From Ramlibacter sp. (lineage in GTDB: Bacteria > Pseudomonadota > Gammaproteobacteria > Burkholderiales > Burkholderiaceae_C), in assembly GCA_016713005.1 (NCBI GenBank), contig JADJPY010000011.1, positions 593,001 to 657,000 on the forward strand: a DNA stretch of 64,000 nucleotides, written 5' to 3'. The notes under the pieces were generated by a model that was not told the DNA's origin, made no database searches, and worked only from the letters and a program-made list of their open reading frames with translations. Positions 25,790-33,279 of this stretch are shown in pieces; the stretch's first letter is position 1; every line of letters starts with the position of its first letter. The translations under genes and the position numbers were made by a program.

Positions 25790-25810
25790 GGGGACTCCGG
25801 CTCGGGATGA
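24527..25810 (+). CDS. MarR-family regulator with its natural 3' end lost
   Basis: The first ~165 residues are a MarR protein: YPSTMLLRLAQAIQQQVSAT, LSVAEWRMLARLNSEGSVQL, the recognition helix region MDKAYAGRLLRSLGAQSLV and the wing DPAHGRRLIVAITPAGR, ending in LYASLKKLQAAL. Beyond about 25040 the frame stays open to 25810 only because it reads the antisense of the TerB-like gene. The candidate operator at 24525-24542 overlaps the first GTG. The ATG at 24634 would remove part of the first helix. It probably regulates the oxygenase cluster to its left, or did before the deletion. Confidence 0.65.
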   Translation: MDVSTPSRRPRSAESCPWQADGRFAADLPLEDYPSTMLLRLAQAIQQQVSATYARAHGLSVAEWRMLARLNSEGSVQLATLCRALAMDKAYAGRLLRSLGAQSLVTVEADPAHGRRLIVAITPAGRALARRILPQARASQEQLLQVLDPQERAALYASLKKLQAALDDTAPQPASHATEQPAQQLAARLFEVLRGQPHAHGGEEILDVPGVEFVAVGLADAVDQPHLQRDDRHGRQRLRQQFQRAVGDGGVEDGLVELLLADVGRAHAHAHASHARRGHGRRLDTAARRRHRAGHGRGGDGFGVFGELPRPARIQAQGAAQLLQELLLRQRLHTVGIAHADRHLVGQLARVGRAQGRGGTGQVHPFHQHVLHQRGQVHRVGLRQPLGDAPDLRALAVMLVAVDEGGHEAEGDDRLCFGLGHGDSGSG

Positions 25811-25881
25811 GCCAGGTAGAGTCGGGACGATGCGACGGGTTCCCGCCGCGGTCCGCCGATGGTCCAGACCCACGCCGCCGC

Positions 25882-27072
25882 TCAAGCGCCGACTTTCGCT
25901 TCCCGCTGTTCGGAGAAGGCAATCCGGCTGGCCATGGCCAGCGCGGCGCGCGACATGGCGCGGGCCGTGGCCACCGCGCTGGCCGCGCCATCGGGGTCCT
26001 TGCGCAGCGACATGCCGATGCCGATGTCGGCCACCCAGTCGGCCGGCAACGCGCCGGCCGTGTGCTGCTCGATGTCCTCGCCCACGTGGATCGGCTGCGT
26101 GAGGGCGCGCCGCACCTTGGCCGCCATGTGCTTCAGGAGTTCGGGGTCTTCCGTGCGCACCAGCACCAGGAAGCCGTCATCGCCCAGCCGGCCGAGCTGG
26201 GCGCCCAGGGGCGTGCAGCGCCGCAGCCGGCCCGCCGAGACGTAGAGCGCATGGTTGTAGGCGGCGCGCCCGTACAGTGCCTCCAGCGTGGCCAGGTTGG
26301 CCAGCGTCACCGCCACCACGCCCAGCGACTGCGCCGACCCGCTGCGCAGGAAGGAGCCCACCAGCCGCCCGGCATGGGCGTGCGAGGGCAGCCGGGTGAC
26401 CGGGTCGAAGCTGGGGCCCTGGGCCAGCACCTGCTTGAGCTCCAGCGCATAGGCGTAGCGCATCCACATGGCCCAGCCCATGATCCCGATGTAGGCCATG
26501 GAAGACAGCGCGCCCAGCGCGTGCACGGCCAATGGCGTCGTGTCGCCGTGCACCCAGATCCAGTCGAGCGTGACCAGGCTGATGATGGCCAGCGAAACGC
26601 CCGCCGCCGAGATCCAGGCCACGCGGGTGCCGCGCACGGCCTTGCGCAGCGCCAGCACGATGAGGCCGAAGCCCAGCGCCAGGCCGTAGCCGTTGGCCAG
26701 CCACATCCCCCAGCGCGGCGGCACCAGCCAGCACAGGACTAGCATCGCGACGGCCGACACCAGCAGGGCCAGCTGCAGTGGCTGGTTCGACAGCGGCTTG
26801 CGGTAGCCGCGCAGCACCAGCAGCAGTTGCGAGGTGAGGCCCATCGAGCCCAGCACGGTGAGGTGCGTCAGGAAGCGCGACTGCGCGTCCGGCTCGTCGA
26901 TGGGCAGGAGCTTGAGGAAGGCGCAGACGAACAGCACCGGCACCACCGAATAGGTGGCGCCGGCGGCGGCCACCCGGCTGAAGCCCCTGGCTGCGGCGAC
27001 CATGGCTGCAGCGAGCATGACGGCGGCCACTGTGAAAAAGCCGCCCCAGAAGGCGGCCGCTACGGGATGCAT
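25882..27072 (-). CDS. Membrane protein with a degenerate GGDEF domain
   Basis: The 396-residue protein has about seven membrane helices in its first ~215 residues, then a GGDEF-like domain beginning SFDPVTRLPSHAHAGRLVG. Where active diguanylate cyclases have GG[DE]EF this one has RLGDDGFLVLVR, and the usual metal-binding positions are altered. It is therefore unlikely to make c-di-GMP and may act as a receptor or scaffold. It stands alone, between convergent and divergent neighbours. Confidence 0.7.
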   Translation of the reverse strand: MHPVAAAFWGGFFTVAAVMLAAAMVAAARGFSRVAAAGATYSVVPVLFVCAFLKLLPIDEPDAQSRFLTHLTVLGSMGLTSQLLLVLRGYRKPLSNQPLQLALLVSAVAMLVLCWLVPPRWGMWLANGYGLALGFGLIVLALRKAVRGTRVAWISAAGVSLAIISLVTLDWIWVHGDTTPLAVHALGALSSMAYIGIMGWAMWMRYAYALELKQVLAQGPSFDPVTRLPSHAHAGRLVGSFLRSGSAQSLGVVAVTLANLATLEALYGRAAYNHALYVSAGRLRRCTPLGAQLGRLGDDGFLVLVRTEDPELLKHMAAKVRRALTQPIHVGEDIEQHTAGALPADWVADIGIGMSLRKDPDGAASAVATARAMSRAALAMASRIAFSEQREAKVGA

Positions 27073-27243
27073 GGGGCGCAGGTATAGCAGAGCCGGTATC
27101 CGCGATTAAGGGAAGGAACCCTCGCGGCGGCCCATCCTCGGCACAAATTGGCACCGGCGGGCACCCGGCCGTCCCGATTTCGTTCCTGATTCGTTCAGGT
27201 TGGGCCGCTATCCTGACTCCAACGCTTCAGAAAAAGGACTCCA

Positions 27244-27492
27244 ATGCTGCGCCTCGCCCTCACCACCATCGCCCTCGTCCTCGGCCTCACCGTCCTGCTG
27301 CCAACTGCCTCGGCCGCGGTCAGCCGCGAGCAAGCGGCTGAACTGGCGCAGCGCAAGGCTCCCGGCCGCGTGCTGAAGGTGGAGCGTGGCCTGCACGTGG
27401 ACAACAGCGTGATCTGGCGCATCCAGGTGCTCACCGCCGCCGGTGAAGTGCGCCTGGTCATCCTCGATGCGGAGACCGGGCGGGTTCGCTAG
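27244..27492 (+). CDS. Small secreted PepSY-domain protein
   Basis: The 82-residue protein starts with a clear signal peptide (hydrophobic core LALTTIALVLGLTVLLP, cleavage probably after ASA). The rest (VSREQAAELAQRKAPGRVLK ... RLVILDAETGRVR) is one PepSY repeat. PepSY proteins are thought to inhibit proteases or tune sensor kinases in the periplasm. An AAAAAGGA-like purine stretch precedes the ATG. No sensor gene is adjacent. Confidence 0.75.
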   Translation: MLRLALTTIALVLGLTVLLPTASAAVSREQAAELAQRKAPGRVLKVERGLHVDNSVIWRIQVLTAAGEVRLVILDAETGRVR

Positions 27493-27493
27493 T

Positions 27494-27886
27494 TCAGGCG
27501 GCAGCCGGCTTCGGGAAGCGGTACGACGCGCACAGCTTGTTGCCGTCCGGATCACGCAGGTAGGCCAGGTACAGCTGGCCGGCGGGGCCCTGCCGGATGC
27601 CCGGGGGATCCTCGCAGCTGGCGCCGCCGTTCTCCACGCCCGCGGCATGCCAGGCATCGACCTTCTCCGGGGTATCGCACGCAAAGCCGATCGTGCCGCC
27701 GTTGCCCACCGTCTGCGGCTCGCCGTTGATCGGCAGCGTGGCAGCGAACACCCCGGTCTTGGAGCGCCAGAAGATCCGGTGCCGGTCCAGGTGGCCCGGG
27801 CCGACGCCCAGGGTGCCGAACACGGCGTCGTAGAAGCGGCGGGACCGATCCAGATCCGAGCAACCCACCATCACGTGCGAAAACAT
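27494..27886 (-). CDS. VOC-family (glyoxalase/dioxygenase fold) protein
   Basis: The 130-residue protein begins MFSHVMVGCSDLDRSRRFYD, the first beta-alpha unit of the VOC fold, and ends YLRDPDGNKLCASYR, the second module with a metal-type position. Members include glyoxalases and antibiotic-binding proteins; nothing here fixes the substrate. Its stop is two bases from the PepSY stop (convergent). Confidence 0.8.
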   Translation of the reverse strand: MFSHVMVGCSDLDRSRRFYDAVFGTLGVGPGHLDRHRIFWRSKTGVFAATLPINGEPQTVGNGGTIGFACDTPEKVDAWHAAGVENGGASCEDPPGIRQGPAGQLYLAYLRDPDGNKLCASYRFPKPAAA

Positions 27887-27903
27887 CGAGACTCCTGCGT
27901 TGG

Positions 27904-28395
27904 TTGAGAAATGCGGAGCGCATGTTAAGCGACCCGGCCGCCTTTCCTTGCGTCACTAGAATCGAGCGGGTGCAGGGACCCAAACGCAAGATCGTCTACA
28001 TCGTTTCCTTCGAGCTCATCGCCATCGTGCTGGCCAGCACGCTGTTGCGATGGCTCGCCGACAGCCCGGTGGCGACGGCGGGCATCACCGCCGCCGCATC
28101 GTCGGCCATCGCGATGGGCTGGAACTACTTCTACAACATCCTGTTCGAGTCATGGGAAGCGCGCCAGCCGCGCAAGGGCCGCAGCGTGCTGCGTCGCATC
28201 GTGCACGCCGTCGGCTTCGAAGCCGGCCTGGTCGCGATGCTGGTGCCGCTGTTCGCGTGGGTGCTGGGCGTCGACCTGCTCACGGCGCTGATGCTCAACG
28301 CCGCGATGATCGTGTTCTTCCTGGTCTACGCCTTCCTGTTCAACCTGGCGTTCGACCGAGTGTTCGGGCTGCCGCTGTCGGCGCAAGGGCGGTAG
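27904..28395 (+). CDS. PACE-family efflux transporter
   Basis: Four membrane helices in two tandem halves match the proteobacterial antimicrobial compound efflux family (bacterial transmembrane pair domain): RKIVYIVSFELIAIVLASTL and AIAMGWNYFYNILFESWEAR, then AVGFEAGLVAMLVPLFAWVL and YAFLFNLAFDRVFGLP. PACE proteins such as AceI export biocides or polyamine-like amines. The family-like start is RVQGPKRKIVY, so the GTG at 27970 may be the true start rather than 27904. The upstream codons overlap the promoter of the divergent VOC gene. Confidence 0.8.
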   Translation: MRNAERMLSDPAAFPCVTRIERVQGPKRKIVYIVSFELIAIVLASTLLRWLADSPVATAGITAAASSAIAMGWNYFYNILFESWEARQPRKGRSVLRRIVHAVGFEAGLVAMLVPLFAWVLGVDLLTALMLNAAMIVFFLVYAFLFNLAFDRVFGLPLSAQGR

Positions 28396-28408
28396 CCTGC
28401 GGATTCTT

Positions 28409-28566
28409 CTCCCTCTCCCTCTGGGAGAGGGCTGGGGTGAGGGCAAGCGGCGCTGGCAAGACAGCGGTACTGGCAAGGAGCACGGCGCCGGCGCCGGCGC
28501 CGGCAGAGCGTGCATCATTGAGCGCCGCTGCCCTCACACCCACCCTCTCCCAGAGGGAGAGGGAGC
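28409..28566. repeat. REP-like intergenic inverted repeat, copy 1
   Basis: It begins CTCCCTCTCCCTCTGGGAGA and GGGTGAGGGCAAGCGGCGCT and ends with their approximate reverse complement (AGCGCCGCTGCCCTCAC, then CCCTCTCCCAGAGGGAGAGG). A GCCGGC-type triplet run lies in the loop. A second copy is at 33151-33265. It lies between convergent genes and can form a large hairpin, so termination is likely. Confidence 0.75.
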
Positions 28567-28594
28567 AAGAGAGAGAGCGCCGCCGTGCAGGCTC

Positions 28595-28819
28595 TTACGG
28601 TGCGTCGGGCGCCGGCTCCAGCCGGATCTCGCCGTCGAACCGCGCCTGCAGGCGCAGCCCCGCGATCTCCAGCGTCATGCGCGCGGGAAAAGTCTCGGTT
28701 CCTGCGATCGCACCTTCCTGCATCGCCCGCGCCACCGCCTGCTCGATCTCGCGCTGCGAGCTGACGCCCACCATCTTCAGGAACTTGCGGATGCTGATGT
28801 TCAGCTCGTCATCGTTCAT
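28595..28819 (-). CDS. DUF6494-family small protein
   Basis: The 74-residue protein reads MNDDELNISIRKFLKMVGVS, SQREIEQAVARAMQEG and ends in a short beta segment (RMTLEIAGLRLQARFDGEI). This is the widespread small family annotated DUF6494; no function is known. It is 12 bp downstream of another small gene on the same strand. Confidence 0.7.
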   Translation of the reverse strand: MNDDELNISIRKFLKMVGVSSQREIEQAVARAMQEGAIAGTETFPARMTLEIAGLRLQARFDGEIRLEPAPDAP

Positions 28820-28831
28820 GCCCGTGCCTCC

Positions 28832-29044
28832 TCACTTCTTCGGGGTCATGACTCCGAGCATCAGGTCGGTGTTGAGCTTGGCCATCTGCTGGACCAGCGC
28901 CCACTGGCTGGTCATGAGGCGGGAGAATTCCGGGTTGGTCGGATTCGCCTGGCCCGACATCGCCAGCTGCGCGGTGGATTGGGCGATCTTCTGCTGCTCG
29001 GCGAGGATCCCCTTGATGGCCTCGTTGTATTGGTCCAGGGTCAT
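28832..29044 (-). CDS. Small hypothetical protein
   Basis: This 70-residue, mostly helical protein (MTLDQYNEAIKGILAEQQKI ... LVQQMAKLNTDLMLGVMTPK) is not recognised. It has a purine-rich region (GGAGCGACCC) just before ATG 29044 and sits directly upstream of the DUF6494 gene, probably in one transcript. Confidence 0.55.
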   Translation of the reverse strand: MTLDQYNEAIKGILAEQQKIAQSTAQLAMSGQANPTNPEFSRLMTSQWALVQQMAKLNTDLMLGVMTPKK

Positions 29045-29111
29045 GGGTCGCTCCGGTTGAGGGAAAGAGTTGCAGGGGCATCTTATCCCCGCGATCGCAG
29101 GCCGCCCGCCT

Positions 29112-29318
29112 TCACTCCAGCGTGAAGCCGATCTTCACGGTCACCTGCCAGTGTGCGACCTTGCCGTCCTGGATGTGGCCGCGCGTTTCGACCACCTCGA
29201 ACCACTGCATGTTGCGCACGGTTTCGCCGGCCTTGGCAATGGCCGTGCTGACGGCATCCTCGATGCCGGAGGTCGACGAGCCGGTGAGCTCCAGGATCTT
29301 GTACACGTGGTTGGACAT
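29112..29318 (-). CDS. Dodecin
   Basis: The 68-residue protein reads MSNHVYKILELTGSSTSGIE, DAVSTAIAKAGETVRNMQWF, then HIQDGKVAHWQVTVKIGFTL. This is the dodecin pattern: a small beta-alpha-beta unit that forms a hollow dodecamer storing flavin, with the flavin-stacking tryptophan in QWFE. The ATG at 29318 is preceded by GGAGGTGCC, an ideal ribosome-binding site. Confidence 0.9.
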   Translation of the reverse strand: MSNHVYKILELTGSSTSGIEDAVSTAIAKAGETVRNMQWFEVVETRGHIQDGKVAHWQVTVKIGFTLE

Positions 29319-29378
29319 GGCACCTCCGTTAAGGTCGAGCACGAAAAAGCGGCAAGGACAGTATGCCGCGTGCGACCC

Positions 29379-30125
29379 TCAGTCCGCGTAGCCCGGCATC
29401 TCCCGGTCCAGCACCCGCATCATGGCCGCGAAGTACAGCGCTTCGCGCTCCGCCTGCGAGTGGCTGTTGCGCGGGTTCGGTGCCTCCACCTTCTTCACCA
29501 TCGCTTCGTCCAGCAGCGCCAGCGGCCGGCCGGTGGACATGGCCAGGACCTGGGCGCGGCAGACACGCTCCAGCTTGTACAGGCGCCGGTACGCCTGCGC
29601 CACGGTGTCGCCCACCACGAGGACACCGTGGTTCTTCATGAACAGGATCTGCTTGTCGCCCAGCACGGTGGCCAGGCGCTCTCCTTCGCTCAGCGAATCG
29701 GCCAGCCCGGTGTAGCCCGCGTCGCAGGCGATGTTGCGGGTGATGAAGGCCGCCGTCTGGCTCCCGCGCAGCAGGCGGTTGTCCTCCAGCATGTTCAACG
29801 AGAGCGCCCAGGTCTGGTGGGTGTGCATGATGACATTGGCGCCGGTGAGCCGGTGCAGCGGAGCATGGATGCTCAGGGCGCTCAACTCCAGGCCGCCGCT
29901 GCCTTCCAGCACATCGCCCGCCTCGTTGAACACGATCAGGTCGCTGGCCCTCGCCTCGGACCAGTGCTGGCCGAACGGCAGCACCAGGTAGCGGTCGTCC
30001 TGGCCGGGCACGCGCATGGTGAAGTGGTTGTCGATGCCTTCTTCCAGGTCGTCGTAGACGGCAAGGCGGTTCGCCGCGGCCAGGTGGACGCGCGCGCGCC
30101 AGGTTTCGTCATGGGTGGGGTTCAT
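29379..30125 (-). CDS. Class II aldolase/adducin-family protein
   Basis: The 248-residue protein has the zinc-binding pattern of this fold: IDNHFTMRVPG near residue 30, IHAPLHRLTGANVIMHTHQT near 88 with the HxH pair, and MKNHGVLVVGDTVAQAYRR near 160. Members include L-fuculose-phosphate aldolase, methylthioribulose dehydratase and actin-binding-like decarboxylases; the exact reaction is not visible. ATG 30125 starts at the family-typical DETWRARVHLAAANR segment. Confidence 0.8.
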   Translation of the reverse strand: MNPTHDETWRARVHLAAANRLAVYDDLEEGIDNHFTMRVPGQDDRYLVLPFGQHWSEARASDLIVFNEAGDVLEGSGGLELSALSIHAPLHRLTGANVIMHTHQTWALSLNMLEDNRLLRGSQTAAFITRNIACDAGYTGLADSLSEGERLATVLGDKQILFMKNHGVLVVGDTVAQAYRRLYKLERVCRAQVLAMSTGRPLALLDEAMVKKVEAPNPRNSHSQAEREALYFAAMMRVLDREMPGYAD

Positions 30126-30301
30126 CTCTCGTTCTTTCAACAGGTTCGACAGTGTCAAGCATCCAAATGCAACATCTTCGATGGTACGTCGGGAGCCGCC
30201 GGATGCAGCGCCGCAGCAACGCTGGCCCCGTCCAGGCGGACTATGCACTGGCCGCCCGCGACCGGCTTCGCTAGAGTGGAGCCCACCGCCCAAAGACAAC
30301 C

Positions 30302-30568
30302 ATGGACTTCTTCAATTCACTCACCCTGGACCTGAAGATGCTGGTCGTCGCCATCGCGGGCTGCGCGCTGCTGGCGCTGTTCAGCGGCAACCAGAAAGCC
30401 GAGAAGCGCTACATGCTGGTCTTCGCCGTCCTGGCCGCCGTCGGTGTCTACCGCTTCACCCAGGTGGAGGTCGAAGCCCCCGAGCAGAGCGCAGCGACGC
30501 GCGCTGCCCCGCAGCCGGTCACGCCGGCGCCCAAGCACAAGCCGCTGGTTTCCACCTCGGCCCGCTAG
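30302..30568 (+). CDS. Small membrane protein of unknown function
   Basis: The 88-residue protein has two hydrophobic segments (MLVVAIAGCALLALFSG and YMLVFAVLAAVGVY) and a proline-rich soluble tail. I do not recognise the family. It is followed 66 bp later by the DUF445 gene on the same strand. Confidence 0.5.
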   Translation: MDFFNSLTLDLKMLVVAIAGCALLALFSGNQKAEKRYMLVFAVLAAVGVYRFTQVEVEAPEQSAATRAAPQPVTPAPKHKPLVSTSAR

Positions 30569-30634
30569 CCGACGCGCCCCGCGTCGCCCCGTCGCGGGCA
30601 GATGCGCCAGAATCCGCCCCACTGGAGGGGCGTC

Positions 30635-31909
30635 GTGGACCCGAAACGCAAGGAACTCGCTCACGCCAAGCGCAAGGCCGGCTTGCTGCTGGCCGCTGCA
30701 GCTTGCCTCTTCGCGGTCACGATGCTCGTGCCGCCCAACCCGTGGGTGCACGCCATCCGCGCGATCTCGGAGGCGGCCATGGTGGGCGGGCTGGCCGACT
30801 GGTTCGCGGTGAGCGCGCTGTTCCGGCGCATCCCGACCGGCATTCCCTTCATCACCGCGCACACCGACGTGATCCCGCGCAGCAAGGACCGCATCGCCGA
30901 CAACCTCTCCGCCTTCGTCAAGGAGAAGTTCCTCGCGCCCCACTCGCTGGTCGAACTGATCCGCCAGCACGATCCCTCGCGCTACGTGGCCGAGTGGCTG
31001 ACCGACCCGGCGAACGCGCGGCGCCTGGGCGCGCACCTGGCCCGCGCCACCGAGGGCGTGCTGCACCTGGTGGAGGACGCCCGCATCGAACAGCTGGTGC
31101 GCGACGCGGCGCGCGAGATGTTCAAGGGCGTGGACCTGAGCAGCGCCCTGGGCGGCGTGCTCGACACCCTGACCCGCGATGGCCGCCACGACCAGCTGCT
31201 GGAACAGGCGCTGGACCGCGCGCTGCGCGTGATGGACAGCGCCGAGACGCGCGAGTGGATGGCGGCCCAGGTGATCGAGTGGCTGACCCAGGAGCACCCG
31301 CGCAAGCAGAAGCTGCTGCCCCGGCAATGGATCGCGCAGAACGTGGCCGCCGCCATCGCCGACGCGGTGGCAGGGCGCCTGAAGAGCATTCGCGCCAATC
31401 CGGCGCACGCGTACCGGCAGCTGTTCGACGAGTGGGTGCGCGACTTCGTGCTGCGGCTGCAGTCGGAGCCGCAGTTGCGCGCGCGCGGCGAGGACATCAA
31501 GCAGTACCTGCTGGACGACGCGGCCTTCGGCAGCTACGTCGGCGGCCTCTGGGGATCGCTGAAGGCCTGGCTGCAGGAAGACCTGCGCAATCCGCAGTCG
31601 GCGTTCCACCAGGGCGTGGCCTCGGGCGGCCGCTGGCTGGGTGAGCAACTCACGCAGGATGCGGAGCTGCGCCAGGCGCTGCGCGCGCAACTGGAAGAAG
31701 CGGCCACCCGGCTCGCGCCGGAGTTTGCGGAGTTCCTCACCCGCCACGTGCGCAACACCGTGCGCGAATGGGACGGGCGCGAGATGGCCGACCAGATCGA
31801 GCTGAACATCGGCAAGGACCTGCAGGCCATCCGCGTGAACGGCACGATCGTGGGCGGTGTCATCGGCCTGGGGCTGCACCTGCTGACGTACGCGGCCGGA
31901 GGCACTTGA
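30635..31909 (+). CDS. DUF445 (YjiN-type) membrane protein
   Basis: The protein of about 424 residues has the DUF445 opening: a membrane helix (GLLLAAAACLFAVTMLVPP), then AISEAAMVGGLADWFAVSAL and FRRIPTGIPFITAHTDVIPR, a long helical middle and a final membrane helix (GGVIGLGLHLLTYAAGG). Function is unknown. I prefer the GTG at 30635 over ATG 30602 because GGAGGGG lies at ideal distance upstream of it. Confidence 0.85.
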   Translation: MDPKRKELAHAKRKAGLLLAAAACLFAVTMLVPPNPWVHAIRAISEAAMVGGLADWFAVSALFRRIPTGIPFITAHTDVIPRSKDRIADNLSAFVKEKFLAPHSLVELIRQHDPSRYVAEWLTDPANARRLGAHLARATEGVLHLVEDARIEQLVRDAAREMFKGVDLSSALGGVLDTLTRDGRHDQLLEQALDRALRVMDSAETREWMAAQVIEWLTQEHPRKQKLLPRQWIAQNVAAAIADAVAGRLKSIRANPAHAYRQLFDEWVRDFVLRLQSEPQLRARGEDIKQYLLDDAAFGSYVGGLWGSLKAWLQEDLRNPQSAFHQGVASGGRWLGEQLTQDAELRQALRAQLEEAATRLAPEFAEFLTRHVRNTVREWDGREMADQIELNIGKDLQAIRVNGTIVGGVIGLGLHLLTYAAGGT

Positions 31910-32002
31910 GGCTCGCTCGGAATCGCCTGTCGGTGCCTCTCCGACGGACAGGCGGCCCGCAGGCCTTCTAGGCTGCAGGCGAGATGGCCCAAAATATGCG
32001 TG

Positions 32003-32479
32003 ATGGGTCAGGACATCAGCATTGCAACCTTGCGCTCGCGCGTCTCCGCCCTGGTGGAGCAGGAGAGTGTGCTGCTGACCCAGGCATTCGAACTCAGCCG
32101 TGGCGGTGGCGACCGCCGGGGCGTGGATGCGCTGTTCGCCCAGGTCCAGGCGATGCAGGTGGAACGCAACAGCTTGAGGAAACAGATCGGGCAGGTGCTG
32201 GGCACGCAGCGCCTGCACGAGGCAGCGGAAGTCTGGAAGCTGGGCGTGTACGACTATCGGCGCGTGGTGGGCGGCGACCCCGTCCGTGTCCATGTCACGC
32301 AAGGCCCGTTGGGATTGCAGGCCCTGCTGCCCGGCCAGCGCGACCCGGTGCGGATCGAATCGCTCAAGGGGACTTTCGATGGCCCGCTCGGGGCCGACGA
32401 TGGCCCGCCAGCGGCAGAGCGGGAGGCCGTGGCGCAGAATGCGCGCACGCCGGCACGCCAGCGCAAGCCCAAGCCCTAG
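32003..32479 (+). CDS. Hypothetical protein with helical N-terminus
   Basis: The 158-residue protein is not recognised. It begins GQDISIATLRSRVSALVEQE and is predicted to form a helical hairpin through residue ~75 (QAMQVERNSLRKQIGQVLG), followed by a compact beta-like part (YDYRRVVGGDPVRVHVTQGP) and a basic, proline-rich tail. It lies 93 bp after DUF445 and 37 bp before a methyltransferase gene. ATG 32003 was taken over the overlapping GTG at 32000. Confidence 0.5.
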   Translation: MGQDISIATLRSRVSALVEQESVLLTQAFELSRGGGDRRGVDALFAQVQAMQVERNSLRKQIGQVLGTQRLHEAAEVWKLGVYDYRRVVGGDPVRVHVTQGPLGLQALLPGQRDPVRIESLKGTFDGPLGADDGPPAAEREAVAQNARTPARQRKPKP

Positions 32480-32516
32480 CCGCCGGCTGGCCGTCGCTGC
32501 CACGCTCCGCAAAGCC

Positions 32517-33140
32517 ATGACCTCCCTGCCGCACAGCGCTGCCGCCGACCGCAACAAGGAACCGATCCTGGCCGTGCTGCGCCAGTTACTGGGGCCTGGC
32601 GGGTCGGCCCTGGAGATCGCATCCGGCACCGGCCAGCACGCGGCCTGGTTCGCGGCCGCGCTGCCCGGCTGGACGTGGCAGCCGACCGATGCCGACGCCA
32701 GCATGTTGCCGGCGATCGCCGCGCGCATCGCCGAGGCCGACCTGTCGAACGTGCGGCCGCCGCTGCGACTGGACGTGGAGGCGCCGCAGTGGCCCACGCC
32801 GCAGGCGCCTTTCGCCGAGCGCTTCGACGCGATCTACTGCGCCAACATGCTGCACATCGCGCCGTGGAGCGCCTGCGCCGGCTTGATGGCCGGTGCGGCG
32901 CGGCAGCTCGCATCGGGCGGGCGGCTGGTCACCTACGGCCCTTACTTCGAGACCGACCAACCCGCGGCACCGGGCAACCTGGCCTTCGACGAGAGCCTGC
33001 GCGCGCGCGATCCGGCGTGGGGCATCCGGCAGCTCGATGACGTCGCAGCGCAGGCAGAACGCCACGGCCTGGCGCTGCAGCAGCGCCACGCGATGCCGGC
33101 CAACAACCTGCTACTCGTTTTCGCCGCGGCCGCCAGTTAG
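32517..33140 (+). CDS. DUF938-family SAM-dependent methyltransferase
   Basis: At 207 residues it matches DUF938: RNKEPILAVLRQLLGPGG, the SAM loop ALEIASGTGQHAAWFAAALP, FDAIYCANMLHIAPWSACAG and GRLVTYGPYFETDQPAAPGN, ending LLLVFAAA. The acceptor is unknown. The ATG at 32517 follows the hypothetical gene on the same strand. A REP-like repeat follows its stop. Confidence 0.85.
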   Translation: MTSLPHSAAADRNKEPILAVLRQLLGPGGSALEIASGTGQHAAWFAAALPGWTWQPTDADASMLPAIAARIAEADLSNVRPPLRLDVEAPQWPTPQAPFAERFDAIYCANMLHIAPWSACAGLMAGAARQLASGGRLVTYGPYFETDQPAAPGNLAFDESLRARDPAWGIRQLDDVAAQAERHGLALQQRHAMPANNLLLVFAAAAS

Positions 33141-33150
33141 AGCGGACTTC

Positions 33151-33265
33151 CTCCCTCTCCCTCTGGGAGAGGGTCGGGGTGAGGGCAAGCGGCGCTGGCA
33201 ATCCAGCAGCATTGGCATTGAGCGCCGCAGCCCTCACCCCCCCTCTCCCAAAGGGAGCGGGAGCA
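33151..33265. repeat. REP-like intergenic inverted repeat, copy 2
   Basis: Same architecture as 28409-28566: CTCCCTCTCCCTCTGGGAGA, GGGTGAGGGCAAGCGGCGCT, then the inverted partner GAGCGCCGCAGCCCTCACCC and CCTCTCCCAAAGGGAG. It again lies between convergent genes (stops at 33140 and 33280). Confidence 0.75.
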
Positions 33266-33279
33266 AGAGTGCGCTCTAG

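Noticed and set aside
30317..32797. 826-codon minus-strand frame across DUF445 and its neighbours
   Set aside because: It spans three plus-strand genes and their gaps and shows no protein family; explained by high GC content.
28409..33265. CRISPR array
   Set aside because: Only two widely separated palindromic copies with different loops exist; there is no regular repeat-spacer spacing and no cas gene.
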